From assembly GCA_947069175.1 (NCBI GenBank), contig CAMTDV010000013.1:33617725-33681724 (forward strand): a stretch of 64,000 bases of DNA. The letters run 5' to 3'. Both the position numbers and the translations under genes were made by a program. The notes under the pieces were generated by a model. The model did no database searches, was not told the origin of the DNA, and saw nothing but the letters and a program-made list of their open reading frames with translations. The stretch comes from Scalesia atractyloides. Lineage: Eukaryota > Streptophyta > Magnoliopsida > Asterales > Asteraceae. Numbering within the stretch: position 1 is the stretch's first letter; each line of letters opens with the position of its first letter. Positions 10,665 to 20,498 of this stretch are shown here, one piece after another.

Positions 10665-12127
10665 AACATGCAAGGTGGTACAGGGTTGGTGGTGTATGAA
10701 GCTAAGATCTCTGATTCGTTTAATTATGATGAATTTCTGAATGACAATGCCAATCAGTAAAATGATTCTCAGAGAGAGGGGGAGAAGAAGGATTTTATTC
10801 ACGATGAAGAAAATTCAGGAATCTTCATAGACGTTACTCCGTTAACGGCTGTTCCTACAATTCAGCATAAGACGATCTATCTAGATCATGGGGTTGAAGA
10901 GGGTGAGTTTCTTCATAACTACACTAAAGAAGAATTGCTCAGATGATAGGGATTGATGAAAGTACATTCGTTTTTGATTTTGAGGAAGAGCTGAACAACA
11001 TCAGTATTGCTAAGCCTAATGATTATGTTTATAGATATGTTGAAGAAGCTAATGATTATGATCATGCTGTCGTGGAGGATGATTCTGATGATGAAACGAT
11101 GAAATATACTGGTGAAGGAATAGATTACTTCCCAACATTTCAAGAGATGTTTAGTGAAGAAACGTATGATCTATTTAAGAGAAAGGTTGAAGAGACTGTG
11201 AAAGAAGGAAATCTTTCTAGGAGACTAAGTAAAGAAGAGATTATGGAAGCCAGGAGACATGATTCAAAGAAATGCCTAAAGAAAGAAAATTTTGACGACC
11301 GTTAGCGTTTTTCACAAGTGATCAGGACAAGTCGTTGGGAGATATTATGAGTTGGGGTTGGCTACCAGAGTTGAATGTTTATGCTATTAAAAGAGAGTCT
11401 GGAGTTCAATACCTCCGATAGTTATTTGATATATAAACTCTGCCATGGTGGGATGTAGAAGAGTTGTGTCAAACCAAGTGCATCAACTATCAAATGAAGT
11501 TTCATGATAAAAAATTATGGAAGCTTATCAGATTTGAAGCTACACATGGTTTTCTCAAATGGAAGCCGCATTATCCAAAGAAGATTATAAAGATCGATCT
11601 AGTTACAAAAAAGAAAGATGTGACATTGATTGTGAAACAGCCACATGCAATGAAGAATATGCAGTTTGAAAATTGAACAAGATTTTCACTTAGAGTTTAA
11701 GTGATGGCAATATGATATTGAAACAGGTAAAGTAGTGATTGTTTTAAAGATAGATGGATTATGGAGAACTATTCGGGTTTTAGATCCGATGTGGTTAGTA
11801 AATTTATTTGAAAGAGACATGGAATGTTTGTTCTACAACAAGATCTGCTATGAAGCAAAAGAGAAAGTGCAAGTAATGCAGTATCAAGGTGTCATCAATA
11901 TTTGCTATGCACATGGTATAAATTCTGGAAAAAAGTGGAAATCGAAATGGAGAGAGTTGGAAGGTAAGGAGTTCAGGAAAGAAGTTCGAAAGGAAGAAAG
12001 AATTGCTGAAACAATCAAGAAAGCATCTATACAAAGATTTCAATTTTTGAAGTGGGCTCCTCCAACAGACCAAACGCCAATACCAAGTGAAGAGAGACGG
12101 AAGCCGAGAAAGAATTTATTTGGATGA
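10299..12127 (+). pseudogene. Unrecognised acidic retroelement protein, several frames
   Basis: A chain of plus-strand frames (10,299-10,760, on to 10,946, 10,943-11,305, 11,306-11,690, 11,735-12,127) reads as one broken protein of roughly 600 residues. The first part has a charged helical segment (MDEARERAAERARRTEVEV) and a run of about a dozen Asp residues coded by GAT repeats at 10,610-10,665. The middle is acidic and contains FPTFQEMFSEETYDLFKRKV. The last part is basic and includes IMSWGWLPELNVYAIKRES, IDGLWRTIRVLDPMWLVNLF, a Lys/Arg-rich helix and PRKNLFG at the end. I do not recognise the family. Because it is followed at once by a polypurine tract and an LTR in the same orientation, it is probably the last coding part of an LTR element, perhaps a non-autonomous one. 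The left side is cut by C1. Internal stops and frameshifts make it a pseudogene. Confidence 0.6.
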
Positions 12128-12187
12128 TAAAGTTCTAAAGTTACAATGTTTTTAAAGATAGAAGACCGATCGAGATAGCGGCAACAT

Positions 12188-12200
12188 ACAAGGGGTAATT
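12188..12200 (+). other. Polypurine tract
   Basis: ACAAGGGGTAATT directly precedes the TGTTA start of the LTR at 12,201. Short G-rich purine tracts in this position prime plus-strand DNA synthesis in LTR retrotransposons. It establishes that the acidic-ORF element is in plus orientation. One T interrupts the purine run. Confidence 0.7.
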
Positions 12201-12750
12201 TGTTAATACATATGTTTGCTGCCTGTGTCTACGAGTCATGTTAGTGTCTGTAATAGGCTAAAATGTTAGATTTTGAATATGTAATGTTTAACTTCGTACG
12301 AAGGTGGGATTGTCAAGTTCGTACGAAGATAGTTGTAATTCATTTCGTACAAAGGTAGTATGTTTTAGTTCGTGAGAAGTAGGCTAGATCAAGTCCGCAC
12401 GAAGGTGAAGTCCTATATATAGGTGTGGGTGGTCATTGAGTCTGTAATTTTTTGCAGACGATAACGGAGAAGCCCTGCCGAATTGTTTCCAGGATTGTAA
12501 CCGTTAAAATTTTAATGAAACAATAAACTGAAAAGTAATCTTGTTATACTTGTCATCTAAACTAAATGTATTCCGCTCGTTTTGGACTAAGTTAAACAGA
12601 TTAAACCTGAGCTTATTGGATGAAAGAAGATCCTCACAGCGATCCCTAGATCTCTCTCGCTGTGCATCTCTAATCGACGAAGAACAAGAGGAGGCAAGGC
12701 TCAATCTTCCTCGGTTTAGCGATCCATAACACTCCTACGGTTCGGTAACA
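12201..12750 (+). mobile_element. 3' LTR of the acidic-ORF element (550 bp)
   Basis: It starts TGTTAATACATATG and ends TTCGGTAACA, so the termini TGTTA/TAACA are inverted copies, as in LTRs. It follows a polypurine tract. A TATA box lies at 12,412-12,422 (CTATATATAGG), preceded by five phased palindromic repeats. An AATAAA-like signal (CAATAAACT) lies near 12,520. The 5' LTR is not in the window, so end positions rest on the terminal sequences alone. Confidence 0.7.
12292..12403. promoter_or_regulatory. Five phased TTCGTACGAA-type palindromes upstream of LTR TATA box
   Basis: Copies begin near 12,293, 12,318, 12,344, 12,369 and 12,393, so they are spaced 24-26 bp, and the last ends about 10 bp before the TATA box. 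The first two are the perfect 10-bp palindrome TTCGTACGAA; the others differ at one to three positions (TTCGTACAAA, TTCGTGAGAA, TCCGCACGAA). Regular spacing next to a core promoter suggests binding sites for a dimeric transcription factor; the factor is unknown. Confidence 0.6.
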
Positions 12751-12941
12751 TATTTAGTGTAGTTATACGCTTGTTATTGCATGAAAGCATGGTTCCGTTT
12801 TTTGATTCCTTGATGTTCTTGACGTTTTTGATGATTTCACGTAGTCTGGGGTCGTTAGAATGACTAGTGATTGATTGCTTATATGTTCGGTTAGTCATTA
12901 GGATCTTGATGATCTTGGTGGAATCTTGTTGGTTATTGATG

Positions 12942-13972
12942 AATTAGTTAAAGTATAACCTAATTTATAATAATTATTTGTTGTACATGATGCATATAGG
13001 TCTTTTTGTTGCTAAGTATGTGTTTAAGTCGATAAAAGTCGTTTTGGGGAGCGTGGTAACTAAACTGTTTCTGTCCAGAAAGTTACAGCCGACTTGTGTC
13101 GACTGTAACCGGCTCAAAATTGAACAAAAATCAGTGTTTCTTGAGTCTAAGATGTAGTTCGAGGAAATATCTTTCAAACCCCACTAGAATTATATTTCTT
13201 CGACGTAAATTAAAATATAATAAATGAATTTTCCATAACAAAGGTCCAGGGTACGTTTTCTGATAGAATATGCATCCTATTACGAATTAGTTAAAGTATA
13301 ACCTAATTTATAATAATTATTTGTTGTACATGATGCATATAGGTCTTTTTGTTGCTAAGTATGTGTTTAAGTCGATAAAAGTCGTTTTGGGGAGCGTGGT
13401 AACTAAACTGTTTCTGTCCAGAAAGTTACAGACGACTTGTGTCGACTGTAACCGGCTCAAAATTGAACAAAAATCAGTGTTTCTTGAGTCTAAGATGTAG
13501 TTCGAGGAAATATCTTTCAAACCCCACTAGAATTATATTTCTTCGACGTAAATTAAAATATAATAAATGAATTTTCCATAACAAAGGTCCAGGGTACGTT
13601 TTCTGATAGAATATGCATCCTATTACGAATTAGTTAAAGTATAACCTAATTTATAATAATTATTTGTTGTACATGATGCATATAGGTCTTTTTGTTGCTA
13701 AGTATGTGTTTAAGTCGATAAAAGTCGTTTTGGGGAGCGTGGTAACTAAACTGTTTCTGTCCAGAAAGTTACAGCCGACTTGTGTCGACTGTAACCGGCT
13801 CAAAATTGAACAAAAATCAGTGTTTCTTGAGTCTAAGATGTAGTTCGAGGAAATATCTTTCAAACCCCACTAGAATTATATTTCTTCGACGTAAATTAAA
13901 ATATAATAAATGAATTTTCCATAACAAAGTTCCAGGGTACGTTTTCTGATAGAATATGCATCCTATTACGAA
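12942..13972. repeat. Three tandem copies of a 343-bp unit
   Basis: Units begin near 12,942, 13,284 and 13,627 with GAATTAGTTAAAGTATAACC and are almost identical; the few differences seen are single bases (GCCGACTTG versus GACGACTTG, one G/T change in the third copy, one 1-base indel). Sequence unrelated to the unit resumes at about 13,973. Each unit holds a 67-codon minus-strand ORF that is a by-product of the repeat and has no recognised homology. The near-identity means a very recent tandem amplification. Confidence 0.95.
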
Positions 13973-14150
13973 TGTCATAACTTGGTGTAGAAATTGAGTT
14001 AATACCTGAAAATTTTACTGTAGATAGTCCTAAGCGATATTGAAATTCTCCCGCTGGAATTTTGTTAAAATAATTAACGAGCATTTTTAAATGAATTTTT
14101 CGTGAACTGTCATCAGCACGTGACGATCAGACCTATGCGTGATAGATGAT
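13973..14150. other. Short spacer between the tandem repeats and copia C2
   Basis: Nothing recognisable is seen except that the minus-strand frame entering the last repeat unit continues through here for about 40 codons without homology. Confidence 0.4.
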
Positions 14151-14229
14151 TTTTAGTGAGTTTTTAGTAAGTAATTAGGTCATAAGAAAAATCAACATAT
14201 ACGACGAATTACCCACAATCTTTCTATAC

Positions 14230-14668
14230 ATGGCTTGTTCTTTAGTACACTTGTCAAATTTTAACGCCTTCAAAATTGAATCTAGCTTTAATATTCCAAG
14301 CCCTCGGTGCTTTTCTTAACCTGCATAACGCTTTAAAAAGCTTGTAAACTTTGTGACTTTTTTTCGGTTTAACAAATCCTTCCGGTTAAAGTAAATACAC
14401 ATTTTCCTCCAAATCACCATTTGAAAACACTGTTTTCACATCTAAATGGTGTATTTCCCAACTTTCCACGGCTGCAAGAGAAATAAGAAACCGGATCGTC
14501 TCGATACACGCAACCAGTGCAAAACTTCATCAAAATCAATACGTATCTCTCCATGTACCCTTTTGCTACAAGTCTCACTTTGTACTTATTAATAGTTCCA
14601 TCCGCATTCTTTTTAATTTTGAAAACCCACTTTAAACCGATTGGTTTAACGTCTTTTGGTAAATCCAC
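14230..14668 (-). pseudogene. Copia C2 reverse transcriptase, N-terminal half
   Basis: The frame begins MDLPKDVKPIGLKWVFKIKK followed by NADGTINKYKVRLVAKGY, the standard start of copia reverse transcriptase. In shifted frames it continues with HLDVKTVFSNGDLEE, VYLPEGFVKP and KALCRLRKAPRAW (14,450-14,270), the blocks leading up to the active site. The YVDD motif itself is not readable, so the domain is incomplete. Confidence 0.85.
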
Positions 14669-15447
14669 AAGTTTCCATGTTTGGTTTTGTTCAATCGAAT
14701 TAATTTATTCTCGCATTGCTTTAACCCATTCCCCCTTTAATTTTGCTTCACCAAAATTAGCCGGTTCGTCGTTAGTTAAAAGCAATGCGCACGTATTTAA
14801 TTTGCAGTCACTATATTTAACAGGTAAAATAGACTAACGAGTGGAATGTCTAACTTGAAAATCATCTTCAGTTATAATATATGTAGGTTCTGGGTTGTTC
14901 TAACCTGATTCTGGGCTGTTCTGACATGGTTTTGGGCTGTTTTGTGCTGGTTTCGGGCTGTTCTGGCATGATTATGCGAAGATCTAAGCTGATTTTGGGC
15001 TATTCTGACCTGATTCTAGGCTTCTTTAAGCTGTTTCTAACATCATTGGGCTTGAATTTATTGACCCAAAGCTAGTATCAATCACACTACCCTAGTAAAA
15101 GGTAAAATAACCCAGTTCGTTTCACTTCCGACATGATTTTCAGCACTTTTATTCCACTTCCACCCTTTGTTTCATCAAATTCCACGTCTCTATTTACCAC
15201 AATTTGTTGAGTTCTTAGATCATATAAACGGTACCCTTCAAATATCGATTTATTGAACATTAGTCACAATTTTTGCAAAAGCAATACAATCAAAATACTT
15301 TAACATGTTCTAAGTTGGGTTGTTTACTTTTGTATTTTTCATACGGAGTAGCTCTCACCAATGCATACGTAGGAGGCCGGTTGATTAAATAAGTTGCATG
15401 TCTAACTGCTTCACCACATAAATAGTTCGGAACCTTCATGTCTTTCA

Positions 15448-15980
15448 TTATACTCCGAACAATCTCCATAAGTGTTCGTTCCGATGCTCGACCATGCAGT
15501 TTTGTTGTGGTGTATAAGGGGTTGTCACGTGTCTCGTAATGCTATCTTCATTATAAAAACGATTGAACGCTCGTGAAGTAAACTTTCCACCTCTATTGGA
15601 TCGTAAGGTTTTGATTAAATTACCCGTCTCTTTTTCCGCCATTGCCTTAAACTAGTTTATTGTTTTGAATGCTCCACTTTTCTCCTTTATAAAGTACGAC
15701 CACATATATCGTGAGTAATGATCTATCAAAACTAAAATATAAAGATTACCTTTCATGGTCGATAGGGAAACTGGTCCACATAAATCACCATGGACTAATT
15801 CAAGTCTTTGTGATGCTCGAAAAGTCGCTTTCTTTGGGAACGGTTTTTGCGTTTGTTTTCCAACCCTACATGCTTCGCCACCTTATTCTTGTGACGAATC
15901 TTTGGAACTCCTAAAACCATCCCATTCATTTGCTCCAAGGTCTTGAAACTAGCATGCCCGAGCCTCGCATGCCATACCAC
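15448..15980 (-). pseudogene. Copia C2 integrase and GAG-pre-integrase
   Basis: At 15,980-15,795 the frame begins MVWHARLGHASFKTLEQMNG, the zinc-binding HxxxH region of the GAG-pre-integrase domain. The core follows at 15,642-15,448 with LRSNRGGKFTS (Asn in place of the catalytic Asp) and QNCMVEHRNEHL around the catalytic Glu. The second catalytic Asp is thus lost. The connecting stretch 15,643-15,794 is readable only in shifted frames. Confidence 0.8.
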
Positions 15981-17518
15981 GAATCGTCACTGATTTTCGC
16001 CATGAGACAAACGAGAGTGCCAACTTTCAATTTCACCTTGTACAAACGATTTTTCGAACGAGTCACCCGCATTAATAACTTTCCACCACTATCGAACATT
16101 GTTAGAAAATTATCTTTCATTCGAATTTCGCATCCACATTCGGTTGCTTGACCTAAACTCATCACGTTACTCAGCAAATCTGGGATATAATAACTATAGG
16201 TTAAAAGCTTTTGTTCACCAATTTTACTTTCAAATAAGATTAATCATTTTCCCTTTAATCGTCACATGCGAATCATCACCAAATATCACACTTCTAGTTA
16301 TTCGCTCATTAGCTCTACAAAATAACTCCATTTACCGGTCATGTGGTTGCTGGCTACGTTATCAAGGTACCAAATATATTTTTCGCTAGAGTCGGCTTCA
16401 AAATTCTTTAGCAAAACCTTTTCTTCATTTAAAAAGACAGTTTCTTGATCGGTCTTCATCACAAAAAATGTTCCATCAACCCCATTATTTTGTTCTTCAG
16501 CTTGTGCCATGTTCGCCTCATTATTTTTGGATCGAACCGAATACCTTGAAACAAAGTGTCCATATTTATCACACTGGTAAGATTTAATTCCCGATAAATC
16601 ACGCTTTTTATCGTTTTGCTTTCCGTTGTCTTGGGCCTTATTATCTTCTTTTTTACCGCGGTTTTGGGTGTTATCCTGACCACGACCACACCCTCACGCC
16701 GAGTGGGATCCTCGACCTCGACCGCTACCAGAATCATGTCCACGGCTAGAAGAAGATTCGGATTTAGGAAACATTAACTTACTCAAATTTTCGTGTGTGT
16801 CATCTTCTTCTTTGATCCTCTCTTCATAAGCTTTTAGTCAACCAAATACATCTTCATACCCAACCGTCTTCAAGTTCAAAACTTTTCAAGTGAGGCCACG
16901 ATATAAATAAAACGCCTTGGCAAACTAGTAAGGCATTTCTTGACAAGTTTTCATTCTTGAATCTTTTCTTCTAGCGTAGCCGCCTTAGAAGCAATAGACG
17001 ACAACTTTAAGGCATACTCATCAATCGTTCAGGTATCCCTCATCTTCAACCCATCGAATTCATTTATTAAGGTTTGAAGTCTTGCTTCTTTCACACAATT
17101 TGCACCATATTTCTTGACTTAATTGCTTCCCACATCTCCTTTGTTGACTTCAAATCCCCGATCTTCAAATTTGTTCCTCTGGTATCGACTGAAACAAAAG
17201 AGTCTTTACCACGTTATATTTCTTCGCATCATCGGACCCCGATCGAATCACATCCTAAACTCCATGAATCCCAAAAATAACCTCCATACACCTGCTCCAA
17301 ATCATGTAATTCATTGAAGTTAACATCAAACACTGAAACGAACCCGTATTTGTTTCCTTAACCGGAGCATTCGAACCTTCACCCACAACCATCAATTTTT
17401 TCTTTCGTTGGCTATAGGTTTTAGTAGTCCCTGGTGAATCAATTTTACTAATAAAACCCCTATAACGCAGTTGTAGTTTGTTTGTTTTTCGATTCCTATC
17501 GATAACGTCGTAGGTCAA
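15981..17518 (-). pseudogene. Copia C2 gag and protease
   Basis: The gag start is around 17,400, where GSFQCLMLTSMNYMIWSRCM gives the well-known N-terminal motif of this copia group. The middle of gag (17,250-16,750) is broken. A degenerate zinc knuckle (YQCDKYGHFVSRY) and then WYLDNVASNHMTG, the protease active-site region, lie at 16,640-16,298; Val replaces the expected Gly in the D-x-G triad. The stretch to 15,981 continues protease. Confidence 0.75.
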
Positions 17519-17719
17519 TCAACGGTTTCCTGTTTCCAAACTGCTTTAATCGATGGCTAACCAAGACAATCAACAGTTAAAAACTGTTTCCAACCTGCTG
17601 ATTTTACATCGAAAAACTTGTACAACGTTTAATTTACGGTACCAAATTTTAACATAGTTTAAGATAATTTAAAAAACAATTATCTTTATCTCTGTAATTA
17701 AAAAACCAAACCAATTAGA

Positions 17720-18660
17720 TCAAATAATGTGGGCGTTCAAAAATGGCATTGTTGCTACTCAACGCCGTTCACATCGTCCCATCCACGACGTTTAGGACTA
17801 CGTTATGGATTAGGCGGGGAATCTCCACCGGCGTGGAACTGTTTTTGGCGTCGACGTGGCACGTGGTTAATGCGCGTCAATGTAGCCGTTTAACCCCAAC
17901 GGTTAACTTTAAAATTTTAGAAAAAAACTTAAATTTTTTAAAAGTTACAATTTTTCACTATAAATACAGCCCACTTCTTCATTTTTAAATTGCAAACTCA
18001 ACCACTTCACCCAAATTTATACAAACTCTCAACCATTTCCACTTCAACAAAAAAACCGAGTATGGCAGCCGTTGCGGGACCGAAAAAGAAGATATTGCAC
18101 TTTGCGAGTCGTGGGTCGAAGCATTGAGCCACCACATGCTGGGTAGGCGCTCGAGCGGTCCTTTTTGGAGGACAATCCGACAACACTTTCAAGCCTATAC
18201 GAGTGAGAACAAACAAATCGTCGACTGCCTCTCGTCTCGTTTTATGACGATCCCTCTTGATTGCGAAAGATTCGAGACGATTCACACTACCGTGGAGCTC
18301 GAGAGTGGTGACCTCGGGGAGGACGACATCATTGAAGTGGCTCTCATCAACTTTAGGCCTGTGCACCACCGTGAATTCAAGCTCTGCTCGGCGTGGAAAA
18401 TCATTAGAGTCTTTATTTAAATTATGTGTTTTTTAGTTTCGTATTTTTATTTGATGTAATGTTTTTAAAATTTATGCAATGTTTTTTTTATTTTAATGGT
18501 ATGTATTTGTTTAATTACTAGCAATATTTTTATAAGTTTTTAATACATTTTATGTAATTTTAATTATAAAGTAATACAAAAGGTGTGTGACATGTGTCGA
18601 AAACGACACGTTTCCATGCCCTAGGCCACATTGTCCGTCTTAACACCATGCCCCGGTCTG
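17720..18660 (+). pseudogene. Transposon-type ORF fragment with own promoter (PIF/Harbinger ORF1-like, tentative)
   Basis: A TATA box (CTATAAATACAG, about 17,960) is followed 60-100 bp later by a coding frame. From about 18,060 one frame reads TEKEDIALCESWVEALSHHM, continuing through GPFWRTIRQHFQ to FKLCSAWKIIRVFI and a stop at 18,418-18,420. The pattern ED..L..W, FW..I...F followed by a linker recalls the SANT/Myb-like or NAM-associated proteins carried by PIF/Harbinger elements and their many non-autonomous relatives. The only in-frame ATG for this reading is at 18,124, and an ATG at 18,062 is in another frame, so a 1-base frameshift is likely. AT-rich sequence follows. No clear terminal inverted repeat pair or target duplication was found. 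Confidence 0.45.
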
Positions 18661-18783
18661 ACATGTGATCCACATGTCGTTTATGGCCCATTTTCAAGTC
18701 TCTTGCGAATGTGTGATCTAAAGATAATTTGAAGCTTGGTACTGTAGTTAATTAAAGGGTTACTGTACGAAGAAAAGAAACCA

Positions 18784-18792
18784 ATTAAATTA
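18784..18792. repeat. 9-bp target site duplication of the Pack-MULE, left copy
   Basis: ATTAAATTA here is repeated exactly at 20,052-20,060, immediately outside the two inverted repeats. The length of nine matches Mutator-like transposition. Confidence 0.92.
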
Positions 18793-19081
18793 GAGTTAAA
18801 TGCTTGGTTGGTCCCTGTGGTTTGCAAATCTTGCAGTCTTGGTCCCAGTGGTTCACTTATTACACACTTGGTCCCAGTAGTTTCAAATTTTGCACTCGGG
18901 TGGTCCTTACCACTAACCTTTGTTAGATTTCTCAGTTAAGTATATGCAAAATTACTATATTACCCTCGTCTTCTTCATCCTTTCTCTGCTACCACCTGCA
19001 ACTACTCTGCTACCACCACCCTCACCCTCGCCGCCTTTCACCGCCATACCACTCAGCCATACCCTCCGGCGTCTCTTCCAC
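18793..19081 (+). repeat. Left terminal inverted repeat of Pack-MULE
   Basis: It pairs with 19,763-20,051 in reverse complement over its whole length; two mismatches were noticed (near 18,902 and 18,935). The outer half contains three spaced copies of TGGTCCC(T/A)GT-type words. The inner half is pyrimidine-rich and is open in one minus-strand frame (VEETPEGMAEWYGGERRRG), possibly captured coding sequence. Confidence 0.93.
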
Positions 19082-19134
19082 TCCTCCCTCCGTCACTCTC
19101 CTCAACAACGCCTCCACCTCTCGCTTCCTCACTC

Positions 19135-19521
19135 TCAGATGCTCTGCTCAGTCTCCAAACACCTCAGGTGATTTTCGGCTCGATCGATGACGTCACCGAA
19201 ACTGTAGGATTCAACGGTTAGGTTTTCGGTGACTTGTATGAGGAGATCAACGGCGGCGAGATAATCGGAAGATTGTTCTTGTTCCGGTGATGCGTCAGAA
19301 TCGTGGTGGAGAATGATCTTCTCGGCTTTTTGAAACTGATCGTTGAATTTGGCATCGTTTTGGATTAAATCGGTGATGTTAGAGAGACGATTGTCGAAGC
19401 CTGAGAAGATGTTGATCATGTCTTCGGTTGCTTGTGTGTTGATGTTTAGGCTTTTTACGATTTGGTGAGCTGTGGCGAGGACTCTGTCTTTGGATTTAGG
19501 TTGGACTGTGGTGGTGGCCAT
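19135..19521 (-). pseudogene. EXO70 exocyst subunit, N-terminal fragment (128 codons)
   Basis: The frame begins with ATG and reads MATTTVQPKSKDRVLATAHQ, then MINIFSGFDNRLSNITDLIQ, FQKAEKIILHHDSDASPEQ, DYLAAVDLLIQVTENLTV and VIDRAENHLR, then diverges and stops. This is the N-terminal coiled region of plant EXO70 proteins (D-type resemblance, tentative), which are about 600-650 residues long and tether secretory vesicles at the plasma membrane. Only the first fifth is present. The start codon and an apparently intact frame are kept. About 240 bp upstream of the ATG (19,522-19,762) may be the captured promoter or leader, with a short GT run. Homology ends near 19,165, which marks the capture breakpoint. 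Lying between long inverted repeats, a read-through transcript would form a hairpin RNA. Confidence 0.8.
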
Positions 19522-19762
19522 CGGTGGTGGTTGTACGGCGGTGGGGTGTGTGTGTGTGTGAAGGAAGATGAATGGGGTATAAGTTAAGAAGCGGTTGACA
19601 AATCCATTCCTCTACCAGCTACTGTGTGCGTTTGTGTTTGAGATTCCTTTCCCTGTTCGATTCAGTTCGTTGGCTGTCAACTCGTTGGTTGCTAATGGCG
19701 GTACTAATATTGCCGAAGGTCTGAGAATCTGGTGGATGGTTGTGGCAATCGGGAAGATGGCG

Positions 19763-20051
19763 GTGGAAGAGACGCCGGAGGGTATGGCTGAGTGGTATGG
19801 CGGTGAAAGGCGGCGAGGGTGAGGGTGGTGGTAGCAGAGTAGTTGCAGGTGGTAGCAGAGAAAGGATGAAGAAGACGAGGGTAATATAGTAATTTTGCAT
19901 ATACTTAACTAAGAAATCTAACAAAGGTTAGTGGTAAGGACCGCCCGAGTGCAAAATTTGAAACTACTGGGACCAAGTGTGTAATAAGTGAACCACTGGG
20001 ACCAAGACTGCAAGATTTGCAAACCACAGGGACCAACCAAGCATTTAACTC
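19763..20051 (-). repeat. Right terminal inverted repeat of Pack-MULE
   Basis: Reverse complement of the left arm, ending GCATTTAACTC directly before the ATTAAATTA duplication. Confidence 0.93.
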
Positions 20052-20211
20052 ATTAAATTACTTATCTTTTTCGATGAACCAAAAAACAATTAAATAACTA
20101 TCTTTTTTATTTCGATGAACACTTTCCCCAAAAGAAAAAAAGGACGCACCTTCTGAGTTCTGACCTTCTGATCTCAGACTCACTGATTGATCAGATGCTT
20201 CACGTTGATTA

Positions 20212-20495
20212 GGCTACTAGGTGTGGGTGATGGCCGCTTTGGTGGATGAACTTCCATGTCATCGCTACGTAGGATGGGTGTGAGGATGGGCTAAAGGGGA
20301 TAGACCTAGGAAATGAAGGATGGGGTTAAAAATATATATGTATGTATGTATAGGTGTGTGTGTGGAGAAGAAGAGAGAGACCCGTCTCCAACGTCTCGGG
20401 GTAGACGTCCTCGACGCTGCCGGACCACCGGAAATGGTGTTGGAGGGCGTTGCTGGGTCAGGCCGGGTCTGCACCACCCCCCACACCCAGTAGCC
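20212..20495. mobile_element. 284-bp MITE of PIF/Harbinger type
   Basis: The ends GGCTACTAGGTGTGGGTG and (reverse complement of right end) GGCTACTGGGTGTGGGGG match at 16 of 18 positions. The element is flanked by TTA on both sides (20,209-20,211 and 20,496-20,498), the 3-bp duplication used by PIF/Harbinger transposons. There is no coding capacity. An AT-rich stretch with TATG repeats lies at 20,328-20,350. Confidence 0.88.
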
Positions 20496-20498
20496 TTA

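Larger units (their letters stand above)
14150..17520 (-). mobile_element. Decayed Ty1/copia element C2, minus strand, no LTRs seen
   Basis: From right to left: gag, degenerate zinc knuckle, protease site, GAG-pre-integrase, integrase and the first half of reverse transcriptase. The order is copia. The reverse transcriptase stops at about 14,150-14,230, before or at the catalytic YVDD block, so the rest of pol and the 3' LTR are missing. No 5' LTR or primer-binding site was found at 17,520-17,720. Frequent stops mark it as an old fragment, clearly of a different family from C1 by its gag and protease sequence. Confidence 0.85.
18793..20051. mobile_element. Pack-MULE (Mutator-like element with captured EXO70 fragment)
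   Basis: The element has two 289-bp terminal inverted repeats (18,793-19,081 and 19,763-20,051) that differ at only about two bases over the parts compared, starting GAGTTAAATGCTTGG. It is flanked by a perfect 9-bp duplication ATTAAATTA (18,784-18,792 and 20,052-20,060). Long terminal inverted repeats plus a 9-bp duplication are the hallmarks of Mutator-like transposons. The interior (19,082-19,762) holds no transposase; it contains the 5' part of a host exocyst gene on the minus strand. It is therefore non-autonomous. The near-identical arms point to recent insertion. Confidence 0.92.

Noticed and set aside
10461..10802. Minus-strand ORF with a long Ile run
   Set aside because: Antisense reading of the poly-Asp GAT repeat.
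12974..13863. Three identical 67-codon minus-strand ORFs
   Set aside because: Carried along by the 343-bp tandem repeat; no homology, and the repeat, not the ORF, explains conservation.
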